From contig CM119264.1 in the NCBI GenBank assembly GCA_051294375.1, positions 7,089,814 to 7,153,813 of the forward strand: 64,000 bases of DNA, given 5' to 3'. Both the position numbers and the translations under genes were made by a program. The DNA is from Paraspadella gotoi (Eukaryota; Chaetognatha). Of this stretch, positions 10,431 to 32,877 are shown in pieces; position 1 is the stretch's first letter, and every line of letters begins with the position of its first letter. The notes beneath the pieces are model-generated. The model did not search any database, was not told the origin of the DNA, and saw nothing but the letters and a program-made list of their open reading frames with translations.

Positions 10431-13400
10431 CTGAAGAGAGAGTCGGCGACAATTCTGACCGACTTGGGCCGACAATCGGGAGCGTGGAGAGAAACGGGCG
10501 GGAGGGCCTCCGAGAGAGGAGAGGGCGTAGGCTCCGTCTTACAACATCGCCGAATCGGGATCTGCGATAGAAGAGCCGGACAATTGTTAAAATTATTATT
10601 ATTAAAAGATCTAGCGTCCCAACGCTCACTTTTGGACGAAAAGGTGCAACGAGCAAAGATGCCCCCGTGGCACAGCTATTCCCCGTTCCCGACGCCCCAC
10701 TCGACTCCAGGACGCAGCCTTCGATGCGCGTCCTTACACTTGACAAAAGCCGGATTGTTTTTGTTCGGTCTGAGTTTAATTTGTTTAAATCTTTATTTAT
10801 TCATTAACGGACATTCAAAAACAAATCTTTGACGATTATTGTTTCAGTCGCGACGCGAGAATTTCCTAGTTCAACGTCTCGAAAGCTGCGCTTGACTACG
10901 GCCTTCGGGCACGGAGTCAGTTTCGCCCGTCGTCTTCATCAATGTCATCTTTTTCTCGGTTTTGATCGTCCTGCCGCGTCGGCTGCTGCGGAGCTTGAAA
11001 GGGCGAACAAGGAATAAGTTGAATGAGACAAAGTTTAAGCGGAGGCAGGGATTAAGAAGCAAAGCGAGGATCTAAATTAGATTTCTTTTATTAAATTTTG
11101 ATGTTAAGTTAATGGGTAAAGGCGGATGAAATGATGAAATAAGCTTTTAAATTCCCGCCGTGGTGAGCGAATATTCGAAAGTGCTGCGGGGAAACGCGTC
11201 TTCTTCCCAGCGCGCATCCATGTGCACTCGAAAGGAGAAAAAAAGTAGTTCCATCGTAAAAGTGATTCGCCGAGAGAAACAGAGACGCGCAGAGACAAAA
11301 CGGAACTGGGATAAGGCGAGATACGCCAAGACGGCCTTCCAAAAGCGGGAGCGAATGCGACTGACTCGGATCCGCGACCGAGGGTGACGTTTCCGATTCT
11401 GCGCACGATTACAATAGTTCGAAAGACGCCAAATGTTTTATTTCTTTCACGGTTGGATAAGAGTAATTCGATACCAGTAAAGATGGCAAGAAACTGAGGG
11501 ACTCTTCAGAAAAAAAAAACTTCTGAGATAATATGGGTCAGAGCAATGTGTCATTAGACCGATATTATATGCTAAAATTAAGAAAACTGCTTACCTTTTG
11601 TTTTTACATACATAATCACCATCGCCGTCAACGCTGTTTCAAAAAAGAAGCGGAAAAATTTAAAACCGAAAGAATACATGGGCAGTGTCAAACAAAAGTC
11701 ACAACGCTGTCCTAATTTTTAACGAGTTGCGTTTTCTTTACTCTAGATGACTCTCGATGAATTAATATAAATGAATTATGTTCAGAAATATTTAACAAAT
11801 ATTATTAATAAAAATCAAAATTTTTACCTCTTGCAATCCAAAAAAATGGCTGAAATACACCCAAAAAAACTCTCGATTCCTTGGTCAATCCATTTTAGAA
11901 TCACATTTGAGCGCGCTGATATCTGGAACAAGAATCCATGTCATTCAATAATTTTTGAAATAAAAAAAATTATCTGACATTGAATCAACAAAAAAACTTG
12001 ATTTACACGTAAAAGATGAAATTAGTCAAAAAAATACTCTATGAAAATTTGCAAATTACTTGTTTCACTATTTTCTATTTTTATATTTTATGAAGGATTT
12101 AGTATTTAATATATATTATTTAAACAAATATATATTGCTTTCTTTTTTAATAAAGTTTTATTTATCTATTATCTATTTTACTTTCGCCGACTGCAACCTA
12201 CCCAGTCAGTTATTTTTCTACTCGCATATATCATTCTTGTTAGGTTAAGGATTATCGGTGGTTAGGTTTGGTTAGAGTTATTGGTAGGTATGGTTAAATT
12301 TAGTGAAAGTTAAGAATAGTATTTTTTTATTTTTACCAGTATTATTTTTTCAGTAAAATTTTATTTTTGCCCACCAGGCATTTGGCGACTTTATAAAACC
12401 TCTTATAATACCTTCGCCCTAATCCACCCTTAACCCGAAACACCCCCCCCCTAACCCCGGTCGGCGAAAAAAAAATTATGCCCTTTTTTCCTTTTTCGCA
12501 TAATAAAATTTCTATACTGTTGCTCAAAAAAAGCGGAAAAAAATTCACCGACTGGAAAATCGCAAACTGTTGCCGTGCTTAACGCTTATGAAATCATCTC
12601 AGGACTGCTAAATAACTAATTACTTTTTATGGTAAAAGTCAATGATACTTTACTACCTCAATAGTTTCTACGACGAATATTTTAATTTTGTTGAACTGTA
12701 ACATTTATAATGTAAAGTATGCATTTTCAATCAATTTTAGGGGATTTATATGCAACAATAAATGGACAAATAAAAAATTGTAACACAATGTAGTAATTAG
12801 CTTTTTAGCAGAACAATGATTTATAATAATTATTACGCTAGCCCGTAAATAATATACAAACTAAATGTTGTCAAGGACTAATTCTAATCGTTGCATATTT
12901 TCCTGATTGTACTTAGACAAAAAAATTTCTCTATAAGTATCCCGTTTTGATTTTATATGTAGAAAAAACAGCATATTCCATATCTAAATCAGGAAGTATA
13001 CACTCCATACACGCCATATAATAGAATGAAAGTCAAACGATGTTTAGAACAACATCCATACTCCAGTTACGTCAAGGTAACATGTTTGTTAAGAATATAT
13101 AGTGAATATATATAACTGGCACGCTTAGAAAAAATAACAAAAGCTTAGTCGACTGTTCGTCTCACATGCAAGCACATCTTTCGAATCAAAAAATGCAGAA
13201 AAAAAAGTCAATGCACGCTGATGGGAGATAGCTAGATGATTGGATACTGGGATAGATGAGCTATCCTTATTCCTCTTGGAATGTAGAAGCTTTTGAATCA
13301 AGCGAGTTAAAAAAAAACTAAAAAAACAAATTCAGGTAAAGGACACCCGAAATTAACTATATTTATAGACTTGATTTTTAGATTGTTCAATTATATTAAT

Positions 13401-13462
13401 ATTTTTAATTAGCAAATTATTTTTTTTGATGATCTGTTTTAGTAGTCGTAATAACTTTAACC
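10431..13462. other. Spacer upstream of PHF21A and downstream of NEDD4
   Basis: 10431 to about 11400 is mixed-composition DNA that should contain the PHF21A 5'UTR exon(s) and promoter. 11400-13462 is very AT-rich and contains nothing I can call. Open frames here are short and without conserved sequence. A poly-C run lies near 12443. Confidence 0.5.
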
Positions 13463-23708
<10,246 letters not shown>

Positions 23709-24337
23709 CGGCATCGATTTTCATGTTGTTTCGATTCCGGTGAATTATCATCGGGAAGAAGTTGACATAACGGAAAAGTAAAAAAAAGGGATTTGGGTCA
23801 GTCTGGTTCCGAGACGTAACCGTCTGGTCGGCGGATGATGAGGGTTGTAGTCCCCGTCTTTTGTTCGTGACGACGACGAGGGAAACTCGTCCGTCGCGAG
23901 CGGACGAAGAGGCGAAACTCGGGCGAGGAAGACGGAGGAGGGTGAGGTCGTCGCCCGCCCGCCGCTGCAGCCTCGTTCTCAAGGTAAAAGGGACAAAAGG
24001 CCAAGAGCAGCAGAATAAATATTTTCCTTTTTCCTGCTCCTGTCATAATTTATTTTCTAAATAATGTGAAATCCATCGTCATTGTTCTAGAATCTTGAGT
24101 TTTCAAGTTAGTTACATTTAAATCAATATATGCCTCATTGCTTTTTTTCGAAGTCGATTATGTAATTTTCATAATATCATAATTTAATTACGTAAATCTA
24201 CGTTGTCGTAGTTCCTTCTGCCTGTCTTTTAAGTCCAGCTGTTTATTTAAATGTTTATTTGAAAGTTTTTATAGGTTTTTAAACAAAATTTTGTCATTGT
24301 CATTTGTTTTTCATGGTTGCAGACTATTTTCGATAAC
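23709..24337. promoter_or_regulatory. Putative bidirectional promoter, NEDD4 / CWC27
   Basis: The two start codons are head to head, 629 bases apart. The NEDD4-proximal half (about 23820-23980) is GC- and CpG-rich and the CWC27-proximal half is AT-rich. A GTTGCAG just upstream of the CWC27 ATG could be the acceptor of a 5'UTR intron. Shared promoter function is inferred from spacing only. Confidence 0.4.
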
Positions 24338-25885
24338 ATGAGCAACATTTACATTAACGAACCTCCCACGTCGGGAAAGGTGCTTTTGGTGACTTCGCTC
24401 GGTGACATCGACATTGAGCTTTGGGCGCGAGAGACTCCCAAGGCATGCCGCAACTTCGTCCAGCTCTCCATGGAGGGATACTACGACGGTCTCATCTTCC
24501 ACCGAATCGTGCGGGACTTTTGCGCCCAGGGCGGTGACCCTAAGGGGACGGGTCAAGGCGGAGAGTCCATTTACGGTCGACCCTTTAAGGATGAAATTCA
24601 CCAGAGACTTCGTTTTAACAGAAGAGGCCTCGTCGCCATGGCTAACTCTGGCAGGGACGACAATGGGAGTCAGTTTTTTTTTACCTTAGGCGCGGCGCCG
24701 GAACTGGACAAAAAGCACACCATCTTCGGAAAGGTCACCGGCGACACGCTTTACAACATGTTGCGATTCAACGACATTGAGATCGGCCCTGGTGATCGTC
24801 CGCTTTATCCGCCAAAGATTCTCCGGGTCAAGATTTTGGACAATCCCTTCGATGACATCGTGCCCCGCGATATTGTTAAGAAGGACAAAGACCAGGACAA
24901 AGAGAAGTCCGGGTCGAAAAAGTCCAAATCAAAAGCCGTCAAGAACTTCAGCGTTCTAAGCTTCGGAGAGGAAGCCCAGGACGAGGAAAACGAGCTCGAC
25001 CAGGTCATTGAAAAGAGCTTCAAGCATAAGAGCAAGAGCCTTCACGACGCCAAGGTCGACCCTAAAATGGTCGCCGAGCCCGCGTTGGCGGTTGAGGGGG
25101 AAACACCCAGTAAACGGCGAAAGAAAAAAGAAGAGGACGGCGATGAGAGTAGGGAAAGAAAATATTCTAAAAGGGCCGAGCCGGAGCCGTTGGAGGAGGA
25201 CAGCGATGAAGAGGACGACGAAGATGACGAAAAGAAGAGGACGACGATAGCGGACGAACGAGTGCAAGAACGGCCAGTCGCGGAAAAAGAGAACGAGATT
25301 GATGAAGACGAAGAGGACGAGGAGATGATCAAGAAGAAAAAGCTCGAAGATATGAAAAGGGAGTCGAAGAGGCTCCTCAAGGAACTGCGACCCAAGAAAG
25401 AAAGCGCCGGTGAGGAAGTCAAAAACGACGAGGGCGACGCTAACGAAATCTTCGAACCGAGAGACGACGACGATGAGATCGCCAGATTCAAAGCTGAGAG
25501 ACAAAAATTCATCAAGAAGAAGAAGGACATGGAAAAGACAATGAAGAAAGGCGCCGGCCGGCAGGATCTAACCATGAATCTTTTGGACAAATTTAAGAAC
25601 AAATTGAAGGAGTCGCAGGAGCGAAACCCGCGAGAGGAGGATTCCAAGGGCGCTTCGGACGAAGACGTCGAGGCGGAGGATATCGACTTGAGCGACGATC
25701 GATGGTTGACGCATTCGCTCCGAGTCGAATCGAACGGGCCCGTCCTCGCCAAAGACGCCAATGTCTACTCGGAGGACAAATTTGACATCTTCGATCCGAG
25801 GAATCCCTTGAACGAGCGAAGGCGAAAGGAAGACAATGATAGGGGGAAGGTCAGAGAGAAGGAGCGCCGTAAGGATTCTTTGTGA
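24338..25885 (+). CDS. CWC27: CWC27 spliceosome-associated cyclophilin
   Basis: A single exon of 515 residues. The start MSNIYINEPPTSGKVLL matches the CWC27 N-terminus. The cyclophilin domain (about 1-175) carries FHRIV, QGGDPKGTG and GSQFFFTLG. At the position of the catalytic-site Trp of cyclophilin A there is Glu (PELDKKH), as in human CWC27, so isomerase activity is probably lost while peptide binding may remain. The rest is a charged, lysine- and glutamate-rich tail with conserved NFSVLSFGEEA and a C-terminal EIYDPRNP-like block (FDIFDPRNPLNERRR). CWC27 acts in the activated (Bact) spliceosome with CWC22. The same frame stays open upstream, but only the ATG at 24338 matches the family start. 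Unlike most neighbours it has no introns. Confidence 0.98.
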   Translation: MSNIYINEPPTSGKVLLVTSLGDIDIELWARETPKACRNFVQLSMEGYYDGLIFHRIVRDFCAQGGDPKGTGQGGESIYGRPFKDEIHQRLRFNRRGLVAMANSGRDDNGSQFFFTLGAAPELDKKHTIFGKVTGDTLYNMLRFNDIEIGPGDRPLYPPKILRVKILDNPFDDIVPRDIVKKDKDQDKEKSGSKKSKSKAVKNFSVLSFGEEAQDEENELDQVIEKSFKHKSKSLHDAKVDPKMVAEPALAVEGETPSKRRKKKEEDGDESRERKYSKRAEPEPLEEDSDEEDDEDDEKKRTTIADERVQERPVAEKENEIDEDEEDEEMIKKKKLEDMKRESKRLLKELRPKKESAGEEVKNDEGDANEIFEPRDDDDEIARFKAERQKFIKKKKDMEKTMKKGAGRQDLTMNLLDKFKNKLKESQERNPREEDSKGASDEDVEAEDIDLSDDRWLTHSLRVESNGPVLAKDANVYSEDKFDIFDPRNPLNERRRKEDNDRGKVREKERRKDSL

Positions 25886-25992
25886 CTCTTGTCCTGGAGG
25901 TTATCTTTGACGTTTAATTTTTACAAGTTTCTTGATTTCCCTCTACCCCCGGATTTCGTATGTTTTAGGGTTTGTCTAACTTTCACAGTGGA

Positions 25993-26146
25993 AGATTTAG
26001 TTTGCCGCCCCATTCTCCCCCTTTCTCTTTCTCTTTTTTTTCTGCCCCTCCGTATATTTTGTCTAGCGAGGTATTCTCTCGCTTCTACTCTCCGTGAAAT
26101 ATATATTTTTTCCTATATTTCCTCACGCCTTCGATTAGCCCTCAAG
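25993..26146 (+). repeat. Dispersed ~150-bp repeat, copy B
   Basis: Second copy of the element at 8770-8909, same strand. It lies about 110 bases after the CWC27 stop and so probably falls in its 3'UTR or the CWC27-COPE spacer. It differs from copy A by scattered substitutions and a longer pyrimidine tract. Confidence 0.85.
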
Positions 26147-26401
26147 TTTCGCATTATAATAGTTATTATTTTCATAAGTCGTGCCATATCATTTGTTGCC
26201 TCTTAGTTAAAATGTCATCCCCTCCATCCAAATTTCAAAATTATTGGCCAAAATTTTAAAAACTATTCAATTTTAATTCCAAGTCGCCATCTATGAAATA
26301 TATTCGCCTAATTGGCATTCCTCGTTATCACCATTGCATTGGATTTGTTTTCTCAGATTTAAGTCACTTGTGTAGAAGTACGGTGCTCTGTTTTGTCAAC
26401 C

Positions 26402-27310
26402 ATGGCGGACAGTGTCGACGAACTTTTTGAGGTCCGAACCTCTTTTTACTTGGGAAACTACAACCAGTGCGTTTACGAGGCCAACAAGCTAAAGCCTTCG
26501 CAGGACAAACGTCTCGAGCGCGATGCCTTCATGTACCGAGCTTACGTTGCCCAACGCAAGTACGGTGTAGTTCTCGACGAGATAAGTTCATCCAGTCCAA
26601 GGGAGCTACGTGCTGTGCGTTACTTCGCCGAGTATCTCGCTACGACCTCCGACGAAAAGAAAGAAGAGCTCGTGGCTTCGGTCGACAAAGCGCTGGGATC
26701 GGGCACCGAGGACGACGTCATGGGTCCTTTCATGGCGGCCAACGTTCATCTGCGCCACGGCAACTACGAGGCGGCTTTACGTTGCTTGAATGGAACCTCG
26801 ACGAAGGACGCTCTGGAGGCCATGGCGCTTTCCGTGCAGATCCTGCTGTCCATCGATCGGGTGGACCTCGCCAAAAAGGAGTTAAAAAGAATGCAGGACA
26901 ACGACGACGACGCCATTCTGACACAGTTGGCTCTTGCATGGTTTAATCTCGCCATCGGCGGCGAAAAGCTGCAAGACGCCTACTACATTTTTCAGGAGCT
27001 GGCCGACAAGCACGGTTCTACGTCGCTTTTGCTCAATGGACAGGCGGCCGCTCTGATCGCCCAGGGCAAGCTGGAAGATTCTGAGCCTGTCTTGCAGGAG
27101 GCGATGGACAAGGATTCCAACCAGGCGGAAACCCTTATCAACATGGCGGTGCTTTCCCAGGCACTTGGGAAAGCGCCCGAGGCGGCCGCTCGATTCATCT
27201 CACAGCTGAAGGACGCCCATCGAAATCATCCCTTCGTCGCCAACTACTTGAACAAGGAGGCGGAGTTCGATCGACTCGCTAGGAACTATGGACCCTCCGT
27301 CACCGCTTGA
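26402..27310 (+). CDS. COPE: Coatomer subunit epsilon (epsilon-COP)
   Basis: A single exon of 302 residues starting [20 protein letters not shown], with a good start context (CAACCATGG). It is collinear with human COPE over its whole length, including [50 protein letters not shown] and [12 protein letters not shown]. The protein is an all-helical TPR-like solenoid that binds alpha-COP in the COPI coat and so supports Golgi-to-ER retrieval. Like CWC27 immediately upstream on the same strand (517 bases apart) it lacks introns. No unusual residues were noticed. Confidence 0.98.
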   Translation: MADSVDELFEVRTSFYLGNYNQCVYEANKLKPSQDKRLERDAFMYRAYVAQRKYGVVLDEISSSSPRELRAVRYFAEYLATTSDEKKEELVASVDKALGSGTEDDVMGPFMAANVHLRHGNYEAALRCLNGTSTKDALEAMALSVQILLSIDRVDLAKKELKRMQDNDDDAILTQLALAWFNLAIGGEKLQDAYYIFQELADKHGSTSLLLNGQAAALIAQGKLEDSEPVLQEAMDKDSNQAETLINMAVLSQALGKAPEAAARFISQLKDAHRNHPFVANYLNKEAEFDRLARNYGPSVTA

Positions 27311-28045
27311 TTTTTTTTCGAGAAAACGCCTGTCAATGTTAATAATAAGGATTAACTTTAAGATTAAGGATGCCTCCAACGATAAATGCTTATGTTTTCG
27401 GAAATTCTATTGAATAGTAAACATTCCTCGCTTTTTTCGAACCTCTAGTCCAAGAATTCACTATTTCCACTCTCGCGAATTTTCTATTTTAGTTTTTGAC
27501 CAGGGTCGACCTGGAATGTCCATCCCGGCTATCGACTTCTGGATAAAAACTGTGCAACCCTGTAAAGGATTCGCGGAATTGACTTATTTCATTTAATGTA
27601 GTGTCGCATCACTGGCTACAAACTATTTTCTGACAAAGTCTATCCGTTTAAAATGAGAGAAAGTAATTTTAAATGCTTATTTGAGCTAAAACAGAATTTA
27701 CAGAATTTAAAATTTCGTGTGGAGAGGTTCTACCAGATTCTCTCTCCGTCTTCTCTTTTTAACGAGTCCGCGCCCTTCTTAAAGATTGCGCTATGCCAAC
27801 TTTACGATTTCGTCGGGAAGGCGAAATCGTGAAGCCGGCCTTTTCTTGGTTCCCGAATCCGAAACCGCACTCATTTATCTTCGCCTCCTCAAACGATATT
27901 TTTAGCGTTTCCCTTTTTATCCCGCTCTCCTTCGACCATTCTTTTCACGATGCTACCGTTGTGGTTTAGTCAAGTGTAATTCGGATACCTTTACGACTCA
28001 TGAATATTTGTTCTGAAGTTTGTTTAGATTTATAACAAAGCAGAA
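27311..28045. other. COPE-makorin spacer
   Basis: Mixed-composition spacer containing the COPE 3' end and the makorin promoter. It contains no convincing open frame or RNA gene. There is a small imperfect palindrome near 27810 (ACGATTTCGTC ... GGCGAAATCGT). Confidence 0.5.
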
Positions 28046-30904
28046 ATGGCGGAGGCAGCGCCATCCAGAAGTCGGGACGTGCTTTGCCAATATTTTGCCA
28101 ACGGTGTTTGCAGGTTTGATGATAATTTGTTCATATAGTGTTTGAAAATACTTAGTCTGCGTCAGTATCAGCTCAAATAAACTTTTTAAAAAGTGATAAT
28201 TTTTTTATAAAAATTGCTTCAATTTTTGTATACAGATACCTATTTGCATTGCCTTCCTGTGATAGGTTTGGGGACAATTGTCACTTTTCTCACGACCGAA
28301 CACGTGCCGCTCCTGACAACACTTGCCGATACTATTTAAAGGGAAATTGTAGCTACGGTAACCGTTGTCGGTACGAGCATGTACGGTCACAGCAGACACC
28401 GGCGCAAAGCACAAGAGAAAGGTAAGACATTTTATTATCATTCATTATTCATACGAGTTATATTTTTATCTCGCCAGACGGACTTAAGCCCGTCTTGGCC
28501 TGATTTTGGTTCGCTTCTGTTTCTTTGTGATAGTTTTTGTCGTCACGCTTCTTTATTATCATAAATTTTTTTTAAATTTTTTTGTCACTGTTTCTTCTGT
28601 TTTGTTTTGTTTCTTTTTTTTTCTTCTGTTTTGTTTAAAAACAAGTTCAGCTCTGCAGCGGCTGTTCATTTTTTTTTAAATTTTTTTTTTTATTATTCAT
28701 ATATATACCCAGGTTTTATTTATCATGAGTGACTCATCGCATCAATCATTTGGTTATTATTGCATAAATATTTGATAATCATCTTATTAATTATTAATAT
28801 CATCGCAATAATAATTAGTTATTATCATATTAATAAATTAATAATACATCAATCGATTATTATTACTTTAATCAATCATTTATTATTACATCAATCAATC
28901 AATTACTATTATATTAATCAATCAATTACTATTAGATCAATAATTAGATATCGCATTTATCATTCTTAGTCTGGCGAGATCACTATACTTTTAAGATTTT
29001 TAAAAAACAATTTAAGAAAGCTTAAGTCGTAATCTTAATTGTGGTTTTTTAACTGTAGGCGGAATGGGGCTCAAGGCGCTTTGTCGCCTTCTCGTCGCAA
29101 CGGCCGGACCACCCCCACCCCCATCCTCACAAATCTCAATAGTAGCGGCGGCGCCCGATCTAAACGCAGCGATGCCGATTGGGCGCGCGCTGAAGAGTTC
29201 GTCCCCTCTAATGCGACCGCAGATGTCGCTTCCTACAAAGACGCTTTAAGGGGCTTCAGAGACTTAAATGTGTCTTGTCCGAACAATGTCCCCAACCACG
29301 AACTTTGTCCCTTTTTTGCCAAGGGAGAATGCCCCTATGCGGAATCTTGTCAATATCTTCACGGAGCGCCATGCGAGCTTTGCGGTGATGTGTACTTTTT
29401 ATCTTATTGCCAGCTTCGTAACACAAATAACTAAATTTAAAATATGATTGTTAACGTGTAGGCAAAAATGCGCTCCATCCCTTCGACGAAGATCAGAGAA
29501 AGCAACATTCTTCTGAGTGCATGAAAGTTCTCGAGGACGATATGAAGCTCTCCTTCGCAATTTCTCGGAGTAGCGATAAGGTTTGGATTCAAATTTTCGC
29601 CGAAGTTTTATTAAAATTAGCGTTAATCAATTTGGGGAATCTTTTATGTTGAAGATATGCGGAGTTTGTATGGAAACTGTGATGGAAAAAAGCAGCGAAA
29701 CTGAACGGCGTTTCGGAATCTTAACCGGGTGCAATCACGTATTTTGCCTTAGTTGTATTCGCGAGGTGAGTTGTACATCTTGAAATGATCTTTTTCTAAT
29801 TTACTCTAAAACTTTCTTGAAAAAAAATCATTAAGAAATGGGACCGAGTCAGTCTTTTTAATTCCTACAGTTTGAATAGTATTTGGCCAATACAGGGCAA
29901 TCCAACAGCCATTTTCTTCATTTGATTCATAATTTATTTCTAGTGGCGAGCACGGAAGGAATACAAACACAAAGTGGTCCGCGCCTGTCCTGAATGCCGT
30001 GTCCACTCGGACTTCATTGTTCCCTCCCCGTTTTGGTTCGAAGACTCGGACGAGAAGGAGAAAATGATAAATGGTGAAGCAGGGATTTGATCATAATGAT
30101 AATAATTTATTTTAACCGATATATTATACAAAACTGTCATTTTAAACAGAGTACAAGAAGCAGCTCTCCAAAAAGCCCTGTAAATATTTCGACAAAGGGC
30201 GTGGAAAGTGTCCCTTCGGCAGCGCTTGCTTTTATCTTCACGCTTACCCGGACGGTTCCGTGGCCAAAGACGAAGAGCCCCCGCGGCCGCGGACGAGGCG
30301 CGTGAGGACGTCGAGGAACACTGTTCGCGCCATTCAGGTGACTATTTGTGACTGGTGATTCTTGTGATTAGCAACGCCTGATTTTCTCGGGAAAGCTCTT
30401 CAGTTCAGTTCAATTCAGTTCAGTCTTCACTGAGCTCTTTTTTTCTAACCAACATCTTTATAAAATTTGTACAACAAATCTAAAATTGTCCTTCATTCAA
30501 TAAATAAAAAATATCCATCCCGCCCAATATTTTGCAGTTATTTTGTGATCACATACCTTTTATCTTAGGAATCCTTGCTTTGGGACTTTCTGGAGGAAAG
30601 GGAAGAAAGGGGCGATGGCTTTGCTTCCTTTTTCGAATTAGACGACGATTTCATTTTACGTCTGATCAACAGCGTCGGTGGGTGAAAAAGCTTTCGCTAT
30701 TTCGTTCCGTCAACATCCCGTCGATATTGTTGTTTCTACTTAGTCATTATTTTTCGGTCATTAGGTGACGGCGATGCTGACAGTGATGACGATTCGTCGG
30801 CAGGCGACGCTTACAGCGACGATTATTATGACGCTTCCGACAATTATGACAGCGACGACGACGACGACGTCATCGAGCGACTGCGCTTCACCTTCTCGCC
30901 GTAA
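28046..30904 (+). CDS. MKRN1: Makorin RING E3 ligase with CCCH zinc fingers
   Basis: Nine exons give 448 residues: 28046-28113, 28266-28421, 29059-29384, 29462-29580, 29655-29765, 29944-30073, 30150-30337, 30569-30677, 30765-30904. The order is diagnostic of makorins: CCCH finger 1 ([19 protein letters not shown]), finger 2 ([19 protein letters not shown]), finger 3 ([19 protein letters not shown]), the Cys-His makorin segment, a C3HC4 RING (about 225-285, CGVCME ... CNHVFC ... CPECR) and finger 4 ([18 protein letters not shown]). The C-terminus is strongly acidic ([13 protein letters not shown]). Makorins are ubiquitin ligases and RNA-binding proteins. The vertebrate MKRN1/2/3 split cannot be resolved here, so the symbol means the family's ancestral member. 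Start context is GAAATGG. Confidence 0.95.
28740..28965. repeat. AT-rich degenerate ATCA/ATTA repeat in makorin intron 2
   Basis: A low-complexity stretch with repeated ATCAATCAATCAATTACTATTA-like units, each shorter than a full period. It sits in the 637-base second intron. Non-coding. Confidence 0.7.
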
Positions 30905-32877
30905 GAATAAGCCCCGGAAACCCTTCCCTCCCGGTCATCTATCCCAACTGCCCCAACAATCTTCGTCCTCTGCCCCTGTAGTTTTTAAAAACTCAACAAA
31001 ATACATGCTGTGCATATGTGAACTGATAAAAATGTTCACGTATTGATTTAGATTTTTTTTTTTGGTAGCGAGCATTATGTATGAATAAGGTTATTTTATT
31101 CCCTTTGACAAAATCTGGAAAATAAATTGTTTTTATTTTTTTTTAATTTTTTCTTCGTTGAAGTTTGTAATTTTTGGTTTTGTTGAACGTTTATGCAAAC
31201 ACCCGTCTTTTTTAGTACTATCTTGCTTGTGTAAGTCATAACGTTATCTATTTAAATATATAAAGTGAAACAAACTTTTTTTGCCTACCTAATTATATGC
31301 ATATTGCGCTAAAAATCTATGAACAACCGTTTCTGAACATGGACATAAATTTCCTAGTTTTACTCTTCAATTTAGAAATAGCTTGTCGAAGTTATAGAAA
31401 TTATAATGAAATATATAGAAATAATATATAGAAATTATAAGGCGATAAATCTGATGAATCAATAGGCAATCTCGGTGTGAAGGAAACTAGCTCGCTTTTA
31501 AACAGCTCCGAATTTCCATTAGTTCAGAAATCTCTTGGAGTAAATATTTCAAACCAAGAGCTAAGCTGCATTGTTTTTTTCTACTGACGTCGTTGTTCTC
31601 CACTTGTTGACCCTACTGTTGATCCTTACGAAATAATTTTCTTGATTTAAAAGTGGAAAAAAAGTACGATGTAAATAAGCGGGTTAATAAAACATATGCA
31701 ATTGTTATTAGGTCGCATTTTTCTTAAGAGAAGCAACTCTTACTTATCCTCACCTTAGCAAGAGGAAAGTGCGAAAAGTAAGTACGTCACACTCTCGGAT
31801 AGCGGCGGCGGATGCGACACAGAACACTAAAAAAATTCCGATGCCAATTCTAAATTCTATGAACAAAGGCTTTTGTGGGCGGTACTTGTCTCGGGAGATA
31901 CACATGTATCATTAAATACTAAAAAAGCTTTCTTTTAATCCCGGCTTGTGTCATTCAAAACCAGTAGATTTTCGCCGTCTTCCTGTGACAAAGATTATTT
32001 ATTACTATCAAACCTCTACCGTCAACGAAGCTCTAATAGTTTCCTAGATCTTCATTCTAAAAGGGAGAGAAAATTAATATTGATGCAATACCTCCATCAA
32101 TCAAATTCATTGCGTCCAAAGATATGATTGTTTAATTAAAAACTAAGCTGCTTTAAAAAAAGTACAAACACACCATTTGATCGAAGTAATAAATAATCCG
32201 TTTAATAATTTCTTGGCAAAATTTCATTTCTAATTTTACTACTTTTAAAACTTACTACTTTATTGAACATTTTTCTTTTTTAAATCTTTGACTTTTCGCT
32301 AAAAAAAAAAAATTTCGCGCAATCTTCAATCCCCTTTCGTTTCGCGATCAAATCTCATTATCGCTCTTTATGTCCGTTCGCTCGTCCAATGACGTTAACC
32401 GGGTAAGTCTTGAGGAAAACAAGGAAAAAATTAAATCATCTATCATGAATATTCGCCCCGCGACGGCAAAAAAATAAGTAAAAACAAATTACGAAAGAAA
32501 AAAATTAAACAAAAGCAAAAATAAGACTAATAGTAATACAGTTATTAGATAACGCTCGATAATTTTGCGAGGCAGGGCGAGAAGGAAGCTCAGTAATTCG
32601 TCGCGCTTCGTTTGGGACGAAGTCACCCAAATACAATTTCGGGTCATGAACATTTCGTTCCGGTTTTACCGAGGGAATCGACCGCACTTTTATTTTCGCT
32701 TCGTTACGGAAAGAAAACTTATTTTTCGATGTCACGACGGGCCAAAAAATGTCTCGACGAAAATCACTTTGAATTTGATGGATTAAAGATAAAAATAAAG
32801 AAAACGCACCCGCATGCGAAAATGAACCCTTTAAGTTTAACGTAATATTAGGTTCTCCAACTAAATAGAATTAAAAC
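30905..32877. other. Makorin-NOX spacer
   Basis: About 2 kb, mostly AT-rich. The first 200 bases are probably makorin 3'UTR (AATAAATTG near 31120). No open frame with recognisable sequence, no RNA gene and no clear repeat were seen. The last few hundred bases should hold the NOX promoter and 5'UTR. Confidence 0.5.

Noticed and set aside
25042-25761. Long serine-rich frame antisense to CWC27
   Set aside because: Mirror of the acidic GAA/GAG/GAC-rich CWC27 tail, which reads as Ser/Leu codons on the other strand; no homology.
27311-28045. tRNA or small RNA gene
   Set aside because: Looked for A/B boxes and cloverleaf arms in this and other spacers; only a short palindrome near 27810 was found.
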